Assembly: GCA_963693085.1 (NCBI GenBank)
Contig: OY856410.1
Span: forward strand, 1,394,554,363 to 1,394,618,362
Origin: Alisma plantago-aquatica
Taxonomy: Eukaryota; Streptophyta; Magnoliopsida; Alismatales; Alismataceae
DNA length: 64,000 bases
Reading direction: 5' to 3'
The notes beneath the pieces are model-generated. The model had not been told where the DNA came from. It ran no database searches and was given only the letters and a program-made list of their open reading frames with translations. How positions within the stretch are numbered: position 1 is the stretch's first letter; the number at the start of each line of letters is the position of its first letter. A program made the translations under genes and the position numbers. Shown here piece by piece: positions 1 through 11,453 of this stretch.

Positions 1-1593
1 GCAGAACGCGGAGTGATAATGTGGCCCAAAGCGGATGCTGTCTATACTAATATTGTATGGTAATTTTACATTACGTTAATTTGTTAGTGTGTATATATGA
101 GTCAATTGATATGAAATTATATATACAGGTCAAAAGGAAGACACCCGCTACATCTTGGCCTCCACCTCCAGCTCCTAAATACCAAGTTGTCTTTCAAGAT
201 GCCTACATGCCTCGTTAGGTCCTAATTGTAGGGGTATGGCAGTATGGATAGGCGAACATGATTCAAATTGCCCTATAAATGTTACTATTCCAGAGGATGT
301 TGCAGGCCAATCATACGATAATAATCTATTTATACAAGTTTTGCATACGTATTAATGCATATATAATACAAGTCTTGCATACACATTAATGCATACGTAT
401 TAATGCAGGTCAATAATATGATAACAAGCTATTTATACAAGATATTTTGGAGTCGTTTCATTATGACTGGGTGAACACATCTATGATATAGCTGTGGATA
501 TGGTGAGATCTTATTTATATATCCATATACCTTATTTTATATATGGTGATCTAGTTTCTTATATATTAATGCATACATAATATATGTTTTGCAGCCACAC
601 ACACACAATATGTACAGATTTTGCATTTTCCCATGTGGGATTTTTGGTTCCATCTTTGATTAGTCTTGTAGATATAGACCTTCTTCAGTTACTTCAAACT
701 GCTGTGATGCTTTTGAATATTTTGGTAAAAATAAGAATACGGTGATAATAGCTCCATTCAATGTCGAGTAAGTTTACTTTGATTGTAATTTGGACTCAAG
801 AAAATTACATTTTTATTGTGGATTTTGAGTTATTAATTTTCAACTTTCTTACCTGTAGTGGTAGGCATTGGGAGTTACTAGTTATTGTCCCCAAGACATT
901 CATTGTCTATTATCTAGATCCTGTGGGGAAGAAATTGAATACATTATATGGACACACAATGAAAAGGCCATTATTCCCATGAGAAATATTTCATATTTTT
1001 ATATCCGTTAACATTTGTTATTACATTACTATTTAATTATGCAATTTAATGTGTTACATTAACATATAGGGCTTTAGAAAAGTTCAAAAAAGCTGGAGGA
1101 AAGGTCCCCAGGAAAAGAATCAACCACTAATTTGGGAGAATGTGAAAGTAATTTCCCAACTCCAATGTATATATTATTTATGTGAACTGTGCTTATTTGT
1201 ATTTTTGAATATTTGTATGTTTCAATTTATAGTGTGCTACACAAGACAACGGCCAGGCATGTGCCTACTATGTGATGTGATTCATGGACCTAATCATCAA
1301 ATATGCCGCAATGGAAATTGATATTATACATCAGGTATTATATATAGTCTCATTAGATAATATGAAATATATCAATCTTATTATATATTATTAATTATAT
1401 ATATATATATATATATATGTCATTCTCTTTGTAGGTGTTTAAAACTGACTTCAGCACAGGTGGAAAGTTATTAGATGTACATACTCCCTATACGAGGGAG
1501 GAATTAGATGTAGTAAGAGAAGAATGGGCAAAAGCCCTACAAGTAGTGGGAATTTTTAAATATAATTGGGACAATGATGACGATGATGAATAA
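1..1593 (+). pseudogene. CACTA TNP1/Ulp1-type protein, C-terminal exons (degenerate)
   Basis: Spliced fragments match the C-terminal half of the gene in the second CACTA copy. They run from a proline-rich exon (about 127-355), through a peptidase C48 segment with the His-Trp motif (RHWELLVIVPK, about 860-980), to a segment with Gln-Asp and a Cys (QDNGQACAYYVM, about 1245-1285) and a final exon ending in an acidic tail (DDDDDE, stop 1591-1593). The C48 family cleaves SUMO or ubiquitin-like conjugates; in CACTA elements the domain is often fused behind a TNP1-like transposase-associated region. Damage: an in-frame stop in the exon near 218 and another right after the Cys segment. The reading is by analogy with 23182-26616, and exon edges are approximate. 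Confidence 0.7.
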
Positions 1594-1851
1594 AGAATGA
1601 TATTTCTAAATTTTGTTCTCATAATTATTTTTGTGTGAATGTGAATGACTTTTTCTGAATTGTCATATGTGTGAATGTGAATGACTTTTTCTGATCAATA
1701 CATGAATGTCTGAATGTGAAAAGAGAATAAATGAATGGAACTGAATGTGAATGTAAATGACTTTGTAGGTTTCTACATGTATCTTATCAATACATGTGTC
1801 TGAATGTGAATGACTTTGCAGGTTTGTGGCCTGTTGTTGACTGATATCAAT

Positions 1852-1899
1852 GGATGTTGTAAACCTGCAGTTCAGAACTGAACTGCAGGTTCAACATCC
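1852..1899. repeat. Perfect-stem palindrome at gene/subterminal boundary of CACTA copy 1
   Basis: Arms GGATGTTG and ACCTGCAGTTCAG are mirrored by CTGAACTGCAGGT and CAACATCC around a 2-bp centre. The structure sits exactly where the transcribed part ends and the subterminal repeats begin. The second CACTA copy has a decayed version near 26903-26950. Confidence 0.75.
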
Positions 1900-1939
1900 T
1901 GCTGACTAGCCATACAGTAGGTCTGCAAACTGATAAAAA

Positions 1940-2475
1940 AAAATCAGAACATAGGCGTCAATTATTTGTATAAAACCGACACTAAAGACATACGGCGTCG
2001 GTTATTAAAAAAATTGACGTCTCTTCCATGGCTGGCATTGGTTATCTGTAAGAACTGACGCCTATTGTGGCCAGGTACCACAGCCGTTTTGGGAAGCACG
2101 GCCGTGATGGTAGGGATATGATGTTGGTTATTAGCATCGAACTGACGTTTTTATCCCGTTACAGCATCGGTTATTAACGAAAAACCGAAACTTATAGTCC
2201 CCTTACTGGCGCATTTTCAGTGGCGAGAAGGGTTATGGCATCGGTTTTTATTTATTAACTGACATCTTTAACAATGATATAGTATCATTTTTCTTTAATA
2301 ACTGACGCTTATAGTTCCCTTGTTGGCACGTTTTCAGTGGCGGGAAGGTTTATGGCGTCAGTTAGAAATCGATGCTGAAGATGTTGACTTTTAGCGGTGC
2401 CCACTTGGGTGTCACTTGGAAACCGACGCTAAAGGGTCTAAATAACTGACGCCAAAGGCCTTTTCTGTAGTAGTG
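1940..2475. repeat. CACTA subterminal repeats and right terminal inverted repeat
   Basis: Many short direct and inverted copies of a GCGTCGGTT / AACCGACGC word occur every 20-60 bp, ending in the terminal repeat at about 2459-2475. In En/Spm these regions are bound by the TNPA/TNP1-type protein (family knowledge). Confidence 0.75.
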
Positions 2476-3868
2476 TTTTATGAGAAAAATAGTTATAAGG
2501 AAAAGGGTATACATGGACAAGGTGACCCTTTCTGGGAAAGTGAATTCATTGGATATGGGTGTGTGAGATTTCACTCAATGGAAGATGTTTTGAGAGAAAT
2601 ACACACAAGAAAATTGATATCTATGGATAAGGTGAGCCTTTCAGGGCTAGAGTCTGTGGCTAGATCTGGGGGTGTGAGATTCCTCTCTCCTTAGGGGATA
2701 CTTTATGAGAGTAAATACTCATAAGGTAAGGGATATCACGAGACAAGGTGACCCTTTCAGATCCAAATATTGTGGCTGGATATGGTTGTGTGAGATTCCT
2801 CTCTCCTCAGGGGAAATTCTATGACTGAAATTCTCACAAGGGAAAGGAGATATCCTGAGACAAGGCAACCCTTTTGGGGCCAAAGATTGTGGATTGATAT
2901 GGGGTTGTGAGATTCCTCTCTCTTCAGGGGAGATTATAAGAGAAATACTAACAAGGAAGAGGGTATCCATGGACAAGGCGACCATTTTGGGGTTACAAAC
3001 TATGGTTGGATATGGTTTGGTGTGAGATTCCTCTCTCCTCGGTAGAGAATTTATGAGAGAAATATTCATAATGTAAAGAGATATCTAGGGCCATGGTGAC
3101 CCACTCAAGGCTAGATACTGTGGCTGCATGTGGCTGTGTGAGATTCCTCTCTCCTCAGGGAAGATTTTTCTTAGAGACATGAAAACCACCCCCGAAGACA
3201 TGATGAAATTTAAACCCACCTGATAGTGTAAACCTTGGTCCCCCTCACCTACCCATACAATAGGGGAACATGTAAATTCAGATAGAGGCCAAGCTACTTG
3301 ATGAGATAAGGTCGGATGAAGTTGTACCTCGAAGAAGTTCCGAACTCAGGTCCCTACTCAGGGGAGATTTTATTAGAGGAATGCTCATAAGTTAAAGGAA
3401 TATCTAGGGACAAGGTGACCCACTCAGGGCCAAAGATTGTGGCTAGATATGGCGTATGAGATTTCTCTTTCCTCATTGGATATTTTATGAGAGAAATATT
3501 CAGTTGGTAAAAGGGGATATCTAGAGACAAGTTAACCCTTTCAGGGCTAGATATTGTGGATGGATATGGGGGAGTGATATTCCTATCTCATTAGGGGAAA
3601 ACATATGTGATAAATACTTACAAAGAAAAGGGTATTCAAGGACAAGGTGACCCGCTCAGGCCTAGATACTGCAGCTAGATACGGGTTTGTGAGATTCCAC
3701 TCTTCTTAGGGAAATTTTATTAGAGAAACACTCACAAGGTAAAGGGATATCCATGAACAAAGTGAACCAATGAAGGTCAAATACTATGGCTAGATATGGG
3801 TGTGTGAGTCATCTCTCCTTAGGGGAAATTTATTGAGAAAAATACTCACAAGTTAAAGGGGGATGTGT
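2476..3868. repeat. ~115-bp minisatellite array A (about 10 units)
   Basis: Units of 110-119 bp recur with landmarks CAAGGTGACCC, GTGTGAGATTCCTCTCTCC, AGGGGAGATTTTATGAGAG and ATACTCACAAGG. A ~180-bp non-repeat insert interrupts it at 3178-3360. Read on the minus strand, consecutive units translate as a recurring peptide around ISPEERGISH; this is probably a by-product of unit length near 117 bp. The CACTA element at 1-2475 truncates the array's left edge. Confidence 0.9.
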
Positions 3869-4195
3869 TGGTCCAGTGTTAAGTCATGGTCTAGGACCAT
3901 ATGAATATGGGTATAATCAGGGTGATGAGCCAGTTTTAGGTCTTTGTATAGGACCATATACATATGAGCGTGAAGGCACAATGATGACCCAATTTTAGGT
4001 CACTGTCTAGGACCATATATATATGAATGTGAAGGCACAATGATGGCCTAATTTCAGGTCATGATCTGAGACTGTATAGATATGGAAGTGAAGCAAGGGT
4101 AATGGCCCACTTTTAGGTCATGGTCCAGGACCATATAGATATGCAAGTGAAGCCAAGGTAATGGCTCCATTTTAGGTCATGGCCTGGGACTATGG
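3869..4195. repeat. ~60-bp tandem repeats, copy A
   Basis: Five to six units with the words TTTTAGGTCATGG, AGGACCATATA and GTGAAGGCA at ~60-bp spacing. They directly abut the 115-bp array. The same arrangement recurs at 8625-8950. Confidence 0.85.
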
Positions 4196-5940
4196 TGCAT
4201 GGTAGGAAAAGATGGGTGAATCAGGTGCTACTTGGTGACATATAAATTGAGCTACATAATCCTTTAGATCAAATGGAGTTGGTATTCTTTGGTCTTGGGT
4301 AAATATTTGATCAAGATTTGGAAGTTATGTCTAAGATTTGAGGATGGAGTAGCATTATGGTGAAATGGTGAAGCTTTGTCTTAAAAGGATCAAGCTAAAT
4401 AGAGGCCCTTCAAGTATTTTGTTATTTATTAAACATGGGCATGTGTGGATCAAGTCCAGAGTGAATGATGTAAATCTAGATGTGATTTGATCATGAGAGC
4501 GCATAGCTTATAGGTAAAATTGGGCAGTCCTTAGACGCAAGTTTAAAGGTTTGGAAATTTAATCCTTAAAAGGTCAAGGTATTCTAGATAAGTTTCCTAA
4601 ATAGTATTTTTCTTTGTCTCGTGTAGGATCATAGGATGAAGATGAAGAACACCTAGACTATTCCAATACCATGTTGGCTTCCTTTCAATAGATATCAAAA
4701 TTTTCTATCATGAGTGTTGGCTCATGAGAAGACACCAAATTCAAGCATCCTTTCTGCATGGATCAAGTCAAATGATTTTTTCAAAAGGTTGTCCAATTTT
4801 AAAAAGATTTTCCTTTCTTTTGTTTGAGGTCTGAAAACATTTTCCAACTTTTTCAAAAGACGTTTCAATTTTTTTTCATTTTTTATGTGGAAAGAATGTT
4901 CAACCTTGTTGATATTTGAAACATTTTTTTAGCTTTGTTGAGTTTTGAAAATGTTCCTTTTTTCAACTTGTTCAAATTTTGAAAGGTGGTTCAAATTTTG
5001 TTGGTTTTCCTTGAAAACATTTAAGATTTTTTATATATTTTAAAAAGTTTTTCTCTTTTTAAAGAATATTCTTTTTGGAAGATATTTGTTCTATTTTTTT
5101 GAAAAGATTGTTCTTTTTGGCAAAGGTTTGTTCTCTATTTTTTAAAAGAATTTTCTTTTTCTAAAAGAACTTCGATTTTTTTTGGAAATATTGTTGATTT
5201 GAAATAAGATGTTTTTGAGAAAATAATATTTTTGGAAAGGTTAATCAATCAAGATTATTGAATGAAAATTGTTAGATGAGAGAGATCATTTGATATTGTT
5301 GGGTATCATTGAAAATTTTCAAGTTTAAGAGATCATGGTCAAAGATTGTTGATGATTGAGATCACTTGAAATTATTTTGGATCCTTTCAGATAATTGGAG
5401 ATCATTGGTTTAAATTGTTTGAGATCATGTGAGATCATAAGATTATTGATTAGATATTGTTTTATTAGTAATATTGTAGATTTGAGATTAGTGTTTTTGT
5501 AACATTGTTTTAAACATGAGGATTTAGTAAACAAAAAATAATCTATGCATGATGACTATAATCTTAAGGCATGAACCTTTCAAAAATCTTAGAATTATGA
5601 GCATGCAAAAATCTTTATAATTATATAACAAGAAATCACAAGATGTATATGTAGAAGACAAAGCCCCCATTTGGAGCCCATGATTTTAGATGTAATTTTA
5701 CGTCCTCACTCATGCATGGGTTGTATAGGAGTGCTTGGTCATTATCTTCTCTATGGCATGATGGTGCTCATTGTGTGGTACTTTAGATATTGTTATTGCT
5801 CCTAATACACCTTACGTCTATGAAGGCATACAACGAAAGATAGATGATAAGTATACAACAAAACAATCATGCAATTATTAAGAAACTTAAATCTTTCTCA
5901 TCATGGAGACCACTCTCATCCTTTTCACTATGATTTTTTA
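4196..5940. other. AT-rich non-coding part of duplicated unit, copy A
   Basis: No gene. It aligns by eye with 8951-10880, e.g. the shared tracts near TGGTGAAATGGTGA, a T-rich quasi-repetitive stretch (about 4780-5230) built on TTTTGAAAA words, and a common 3' edge (CTCTCATCCTTTTCACT). All ORFs are short. Interpreted as interior of a retroelement-like unit. Confidence 0.7.
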
Positions 5941-6539
5941 GCCCATCATGACAACTACATGGATCCTATGTAGGCCTAAGTCTATTTCATCATTAGTGCC
6001 TTCAACCAATGTTTTCATCACCTCACTAATGTTGGATTGTTCATTAGTTCTTGTCATCTCAAGAATCTCTTTTGAAACTGTCATAAGTGTAATGTTACTT
6101 AGGACTTTTTTCATGCCCTCCTCTATGTTGAAGGAATAATATCTAGTTTTTTTGGATCAGAAGACCAATAGGTAATGTGTCCCTAGTGTAGCAAGGAGTT
6201 GAAAAGGGAAGAAACATGGTTGTAAACTAATATCCCTTGAATTAGGCAAGAGGTTTCAAAATATGGCATTCATGTTTTATTGTGTCCCCGACATTCTCAG
6301 TTAGGTTCAATAGAAACTTCCCCTTGTGTGGAAGAGGGTTTCAAAAACTATGATAGAAAAAGGTAACCTACCCCTGGTATGGAGAGGGGGATAAAGATCA
6401 TGTTGAAATGTGAATGTTCATCCTTTGCATAGAACATGATTGTTCATGTGTCAGGGTAGATTGTTAGATCCAATGATATGAAGAGAGGCAAAATCCCCTA
6501 GAGTGATTTATATGGAAGGATTTTTCCAATGTTGTCATG
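5941..6539. other. Linker between the two higher-order copies; no gene seen
   Basis: The sequence is not shared with copy B. Only short ORFs, with no recognisable domain. Confidence 0.5.
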
Positions 6540-8624
6540 ACATACGTCGAGTAGCATTGTGATAAGGCATGCAAGTTGTGGTTGTTGGTTGTAGAGGAGA
6601 AAAGTTAGGATTGTGTCCAGGGACACAGTGACCCACTTGGGGCCAAAGATCGTGGTTTGGGATCGATGTGTGAGGTTTTTCTCTCCTCAGTGGAGAATTA
6701 GGGAGAGACACACACACACAAGGAAAAGGGTATCTAGGGAAAAGGTGACCCTTTTGGGGCCAGACACTGTGGTTGGATCTGGGTGGTAAGATTTATCTCT
6801 CCTCATGGGAGATTTAATGAGAGAAATACTCACAACGAAAAGGGATATACAGGGACAAGGTGACCATTTTTGGGCCGAAGATTGTGTTGGATATGGATGT
6901 ATGAGTTTCCTATCTCCTTAGAGTATATTTTTATGAGAGAAATACTCAAAAGAAAAAGGAAATCCAGGGACAAGGTGACCCTCTCGGGTCTAGAGACTAT
7001 GAGTAGATATGGGTGCGTAAGATTCCTCTCTACTTAGGGGAGATTTTACAAGAGAAATACTCACAAGGTAAATGGGATATCCAGGGACAAGGTGACCATT
7101 TTGGGGTCAGAGACTATGGTTGCATATGGGTGTGTGAGATTCCTCTCTCCTCAGGGGAGACTTTATGGGAAAAATTCTCATAAGGTTAAGGGATATTTGG
7201 GGATGAGGTAGCCCTTGTGGTGTCTTAGACTGTGGCTGGATATGAGCATGTGATATTCCTCTATCCTATAGGGGAGATACTCATAAGGAAAAGGGTATTC
7301 ATGGACAAGGTGACCCATCAACACCAGAGGCTATGTCTAGATATGGGTGTGTGAGATTTTTCTCCTCGGGGAGATGTTATGAGATAAATACACACAAGAA
7401 CAAAGGTATCTAGGGACAAGGTGACCCTTTTAGGACTAGATATTGTGGCTAGATACATGGGTGTGAGTTTCCACTCTCCTCATGGGTGATTTTATGAGAG
7501 AAATACTCATAAGGTAAGGGATATCCAAGGCCAAGGTGGCCCTTTTGAGGACAGAGACTAAGGATGGTTATGGTTGTGTGAGATTAGCCTCTCTTCCAGG
7601 GAGATTTCATGAGAGAAATACTCACAAGAAAAAGGGGATCTACAAGGACAGGTGACCCTTTTCGGGCTAGAGACTTTGGCTAGATATGAAGGTGTGATAT
7701 TTGTCTCTCCTCATGGGAGATTTATGAGAGAAATACTGATAAGGAAAATGGTATCCAGGGACAAGGTGACCCTTTCAATGTCATATATTGTGGCTTGATA
7801 TGGAGGTGTGACATTCCTCTCTCCTCAAGGGAGATTTAATGAGAGAAATGCTCACAAGGTAAAGGGATATCCATAGACTAGGCGATCCACTTAAGGCATA
7901 GATTGTAGATGGATATGTGGGTGTCAAATTCCTCTCTCCTCAGGGGAGATTTTTTGATGACGTGGGTGCAACCCCCAAATATGGGTCGTGATTGAGACCT
8001 CCCTAACAATGTAAAACCATACCCTCCTCATATCTACACAATTAGGGGAACATGTAAATGTACACAAAGGCTGAAGCCACACCACTGAGACGTTTCAGAC
8101 CCAGGTCCCTACACAGAGGGAGATCTTATGAGAGAAATATGTACAAGGTAAAGGGATATCTAGGGACAATGTGACCCGCTCAGGGCTAGAGATTGTGGTT
8201 GGATATGGGTGTGTGAGTTCTTCTCTCATCATGGGAGATTTTATGAGAGAAATACTCACAAGGTAAAAGGGGATATCCATAGACAAGGTGATGCTTTCAA
8301 GACCAAAGGTTGTGGTTGGATATTATGGTGTGATATTCCTTTCTTCTTAAGAGAAACCTTATGTAATAAATACTCATAAGGAAAAGGGTATTGACTGACA
8401 AGGTAACCTACTCAGTCCCAAATACTATGGAAGGATACAAGTGTATGGGATTACTCTCTCATAAGCAAAATTTTATGAGAGAAACACTCATAAGGTAATG
8501 GGATATCTAGGGGTAGGTGACCCACTTAGGGCTAGAGAATGCGGGTGGATATGGGTATGTGAGATTCCTCTTTCCTCAGTGAAAATCATATTAGAAGAAT
8601 ACTCACAAGGTAAAGGGGGATGTG
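6540..8624. repeat. ~115-bp minisatellite array B (about 16 units)
   Basis: Same unit and landmarks as array A. It carries a homologous non-repeat insert at about 7955-8110: both inserts contain TAGGGGAACATGTAAAT and the phrase CAGGTCCCTAC near their right edge. The shared insert shows that A and B are copies of one larger unit rather than independent arrays. Confidence 0.9.
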
Positions 8625-8950
8625 TTGGTATATTTTTAGGTGATAGTTTGGGACCATATGGTAATGGATAAGAGGTGTAATGGGCCAGTCTTAGGTCTTG
8701 TTCCAAGACCGTATAGATATGAGTATGAAGGCACGATGATGGCCCAATTTTAGGTCATGGTCTAGGATCGTATAAATATGAACATGAAGGAATGATGATG
8801 GACTAGTTTTAGGTGTTGGTCCTGAAACATATAGATATGGAAGTGAAGACATGGTAGTGATCCATCTTTAGGTCTTGTTCCAAGATTTTATAGATATGTA
8901 AATGAAGCTAGGGTAATAACCCAATTTTAAGTCATGGACCATGACAGTGG
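8625..8950. repeat. ~60-bp tandem repeats, copy B
   Basis: Same ~60-bp words as copy A (TTTTAGGTCATGG, GACCATATAGATATG), in the same position directly after the 115-bp array. Confidence 0.85.
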
Positions 8951-11432
8951 TGCATGGTAGGCAAAGATGGGAAGACTACGTGCTAATAGGTGACATATCA
9001 TTTCAAATGGAATATCCTTTGGGTCAAATGGACATTGTATTTTTGGGGCTTGGTTTGATATTTTGATCAAGATTTGGAAGTTATCTTTTAGAATTTAAGG
9101 ATTGAATAACATAATGGTGAAATGGTGAGGCTTTGTCTTGAAAGGATCAAGCTAAATATAGGACTTTCAAGGATGTATCTATCAAGTAAACATGGACATG
9201 TGTGGCTCAAGGCTAGAGCAAATGATACAAAGCTAGACGCGATTTGGTCATGAGAGTGCATCACTTAAAGGTGAAATTAGGCAGTCATTCGGTGTAAGGC
9301 TGAAGGTTTGGGAATTTAATCCTTAGAAGGTCAAGATATATTTTGGAGAAGTTTCCCAAAAAAGGATTTCTCTTTGGCTCATGTAGGATCATATAATCAA
9401 GACTGAAGAGCATTCAAAGTACTAAAATAGAATTTTGGAAGTCTTTCAACGAATATTAAAGGCCTCAGACATGAGTCGTGGCTCATGAGAAGAGATCACA
9501 ATTGGGCAGCCTTTCAACATGGATCAATTCTGAGGATTTTTAAAATAGATTTCCAATTTTATAAATATTTTCCTTTCTTTTGTTTGAGTTATATGAACAT
9601 TTTCCAACTTTCTCAAAAGATGGTGCAATATTTCTTCTTTTTTGTGAGGAAAAGATTGTTCAACTTTGTTGATTTTTGAAAACATTTTTCAATTTTGTTA
9701 AGTTTTGAATGTTATTTTTTCCAACTTTTTTGGGGTTTTGAAAGGTGGTTCAAATTTTGTTGATTATCCTTGAAAGGATTTAAGATTGAAAATATTTTTT
9801 CTTTGAAAAGATTGTTCTTTTTTTTATTGTTCTTTTCAGAAAAGACTTATTCTCTTTGTTTTGAAAACATTCGTTGAAAAGAGACATCTTGTTTTTTTGG
9901 AAATGTCATTAATTTTTACAAATTTGTTTTTAGAAAAAAAAACTATTTTTGGGAAAGGTTATTCAATCCATATAAATGAATGAAGATTGTTGGATGAGAG
10001 AGATCATTTGATTTGTTATGGATCATTGAAAATTCCAGGTTTGAAAAGATCACAGATCAAAGATTGTTGATGATTGAGATCACTTGAAATTATTTGGGAT
10101 CCTTTTAGATCATTGAAAATTATTTAGTTCGATATTGTTTGAAATCATGTGAGATCATAAGATTATGAATTGGAGATTGTTTGTTTAATAAGATTGTTGA
10201 TTTAAGATTTTTGTTTTGGTGAGATTGTTTTAAACATGAGGATTTGGAAAACAACGAACAATCTGTGCATGATGACTAAATATTAAAGCATAAACCTTTC
10301 ATTTATCTTAGAATTAGAAGCATGAAACAATATTGAGAATTGTAAAACAAACAACTACAAGATGCATATATAAAAGATAAACCTTCCCTCTTTAGCCCAT
10401 GAGTTTAGATGCAATTTTACATCCCCGCTCAACCATGAGTTGTATAGGAGTGGTTAGACATTATCTTCTCTATGACATGATGAGGCTCCTCATTGGGGTA
10501 ACTGAGGTTCTTCATATATTGATACTACTCTCAATACACCTTGTAAATATGACGACCATAACCACTCGTGAGTGCTAGGAGAAGGGGGTGTCCTCACACC
10601 CTTTGGACATCCAGCTTAACACTACGTTGGTACCTTTACTAGTACCCCTACAACACTTTTAGGGATCCAACGTGAGTTTCAACACCTATTCTATGATGCA
10701 TGAGTTTTTAGGTGTTCATTGTTCAAGTGTAAGCTTTTAATATCTTTTGATGCAAGCCCACAACAAAAATAAAGTGTGAAAGATAAATGATAAACACATA
10801 ATGAAACAGTCATGTAAATATTAATAAACAAGAGATTTTTCTTATCATGAAGAGCTCTCTCATCCTTTTCACTTTTTCCTTACCATTATATTTTTAATAT
10901 TTTCTAAATAAATAAAAACAAATAAAATAAATAAAAAAGGAAATAGGAGAAAAAAATAAAGAAAGGAGGGAAACAAATGCTAACCCTAAAAGGGAAGCGA
11001 AAGAAAATCATGGAAGGAAAATGAAGGCTAACCCTAAAAGCGATGATTGTGAGAAAATGTGATAGTTGTTGTACTGCCAAAAATTGAAGAGATATGGAAA
11101 CAAAGCAACAAAAAATACTCTTTTTTTGCTGGTAGAACAGAAGATTCCAATAGTTTTACCAAAGATGTAGGAAAACAAAATGCGGTAATGAAGTAAAAGG
11201 AAAAAATGTTTTGGTGGAAGAACAAAATGATCCACATGATTTTCTTGGATTTTTTTTGAGATTTTTATTTCTGGTGGAATCCTCTATTCACTGTTGAATT
11301 TGTTTTCCAGAAAAACATTGGATTTCAGTGAATATAGAAAGAAAGAAAGAGAAATGGATAGAAAAGTAGAAACATTAATAGAGAAAAACACATGAGATTA
11401 CAAAAAGGAAAACACAACTCGGATCATCTGAC
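8951..11432. other. AT-rich non-coding part of duplicated unit, copy B, plus leader-like tract
   Basis: Up to about 10880 this parallels copy A, apart from a ~170-bp segment (about 10560-10740) absent from A. From 10900 to 11430 it is purine-rich on the plus strand (pyrimidine-rich on minus) and ends at the putative minus-strand primer-binding site. No coding domain recognised. It may be the 5' leader of a large minus-strand LTR element. Confidence 0.5.
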
Positions 11433-11453
11433 GTCCCCAGTGGAGTTGCCAAA
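11433..11453 (-). promoter_or_regulatory. Putative tRNA primer-binding site of a minus-strand Ty3/gypsy-like element
   Basis: On the minus strand it reads TTTGGCAACTCCACTGGGGA, close to the TTGGCGACTCC-ctGGGGA word found just inside the 5' LTR of plant Tat/Ogre-type elements. One base differs from the usual GGCGACTCC, consistent with decay. It is supported by the TATA box upstream on the same strand. Confidence 0.5.

Larger units (their letters stand above)
1..2475 (+). mobile_element. CACTA (En/Spm-type) transposon, 3' half; 5' end lies outside the window
   Basis: The right terminus reads ...CTGTAGTAGTG, the reverse complement of a CACTA terminal repeat (CACTACTACAG). It is preceded by about 550 bp of subterminal repeats built on GGCGTCGGTTATT / ACCGACGCC words (about 1940-2460), as is typical of CACTA elements. 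The whole stretch aligns by eye with 25020-27494, the 3' half of the second CACTA copy, including exon order and spacing. The base after the terminus continues a ~115-bp minisatellite unit, so the element inserted into that array. The 3-bp target duplication cannot be checked because the left end is missing. Confidence 0.88.

Noticed and set aside
2476..8640. CRISPR array in the regular repeats
   Set aside because: Whole units repeat without unique spacers, and the genome is a plant's; these are minisatellites.
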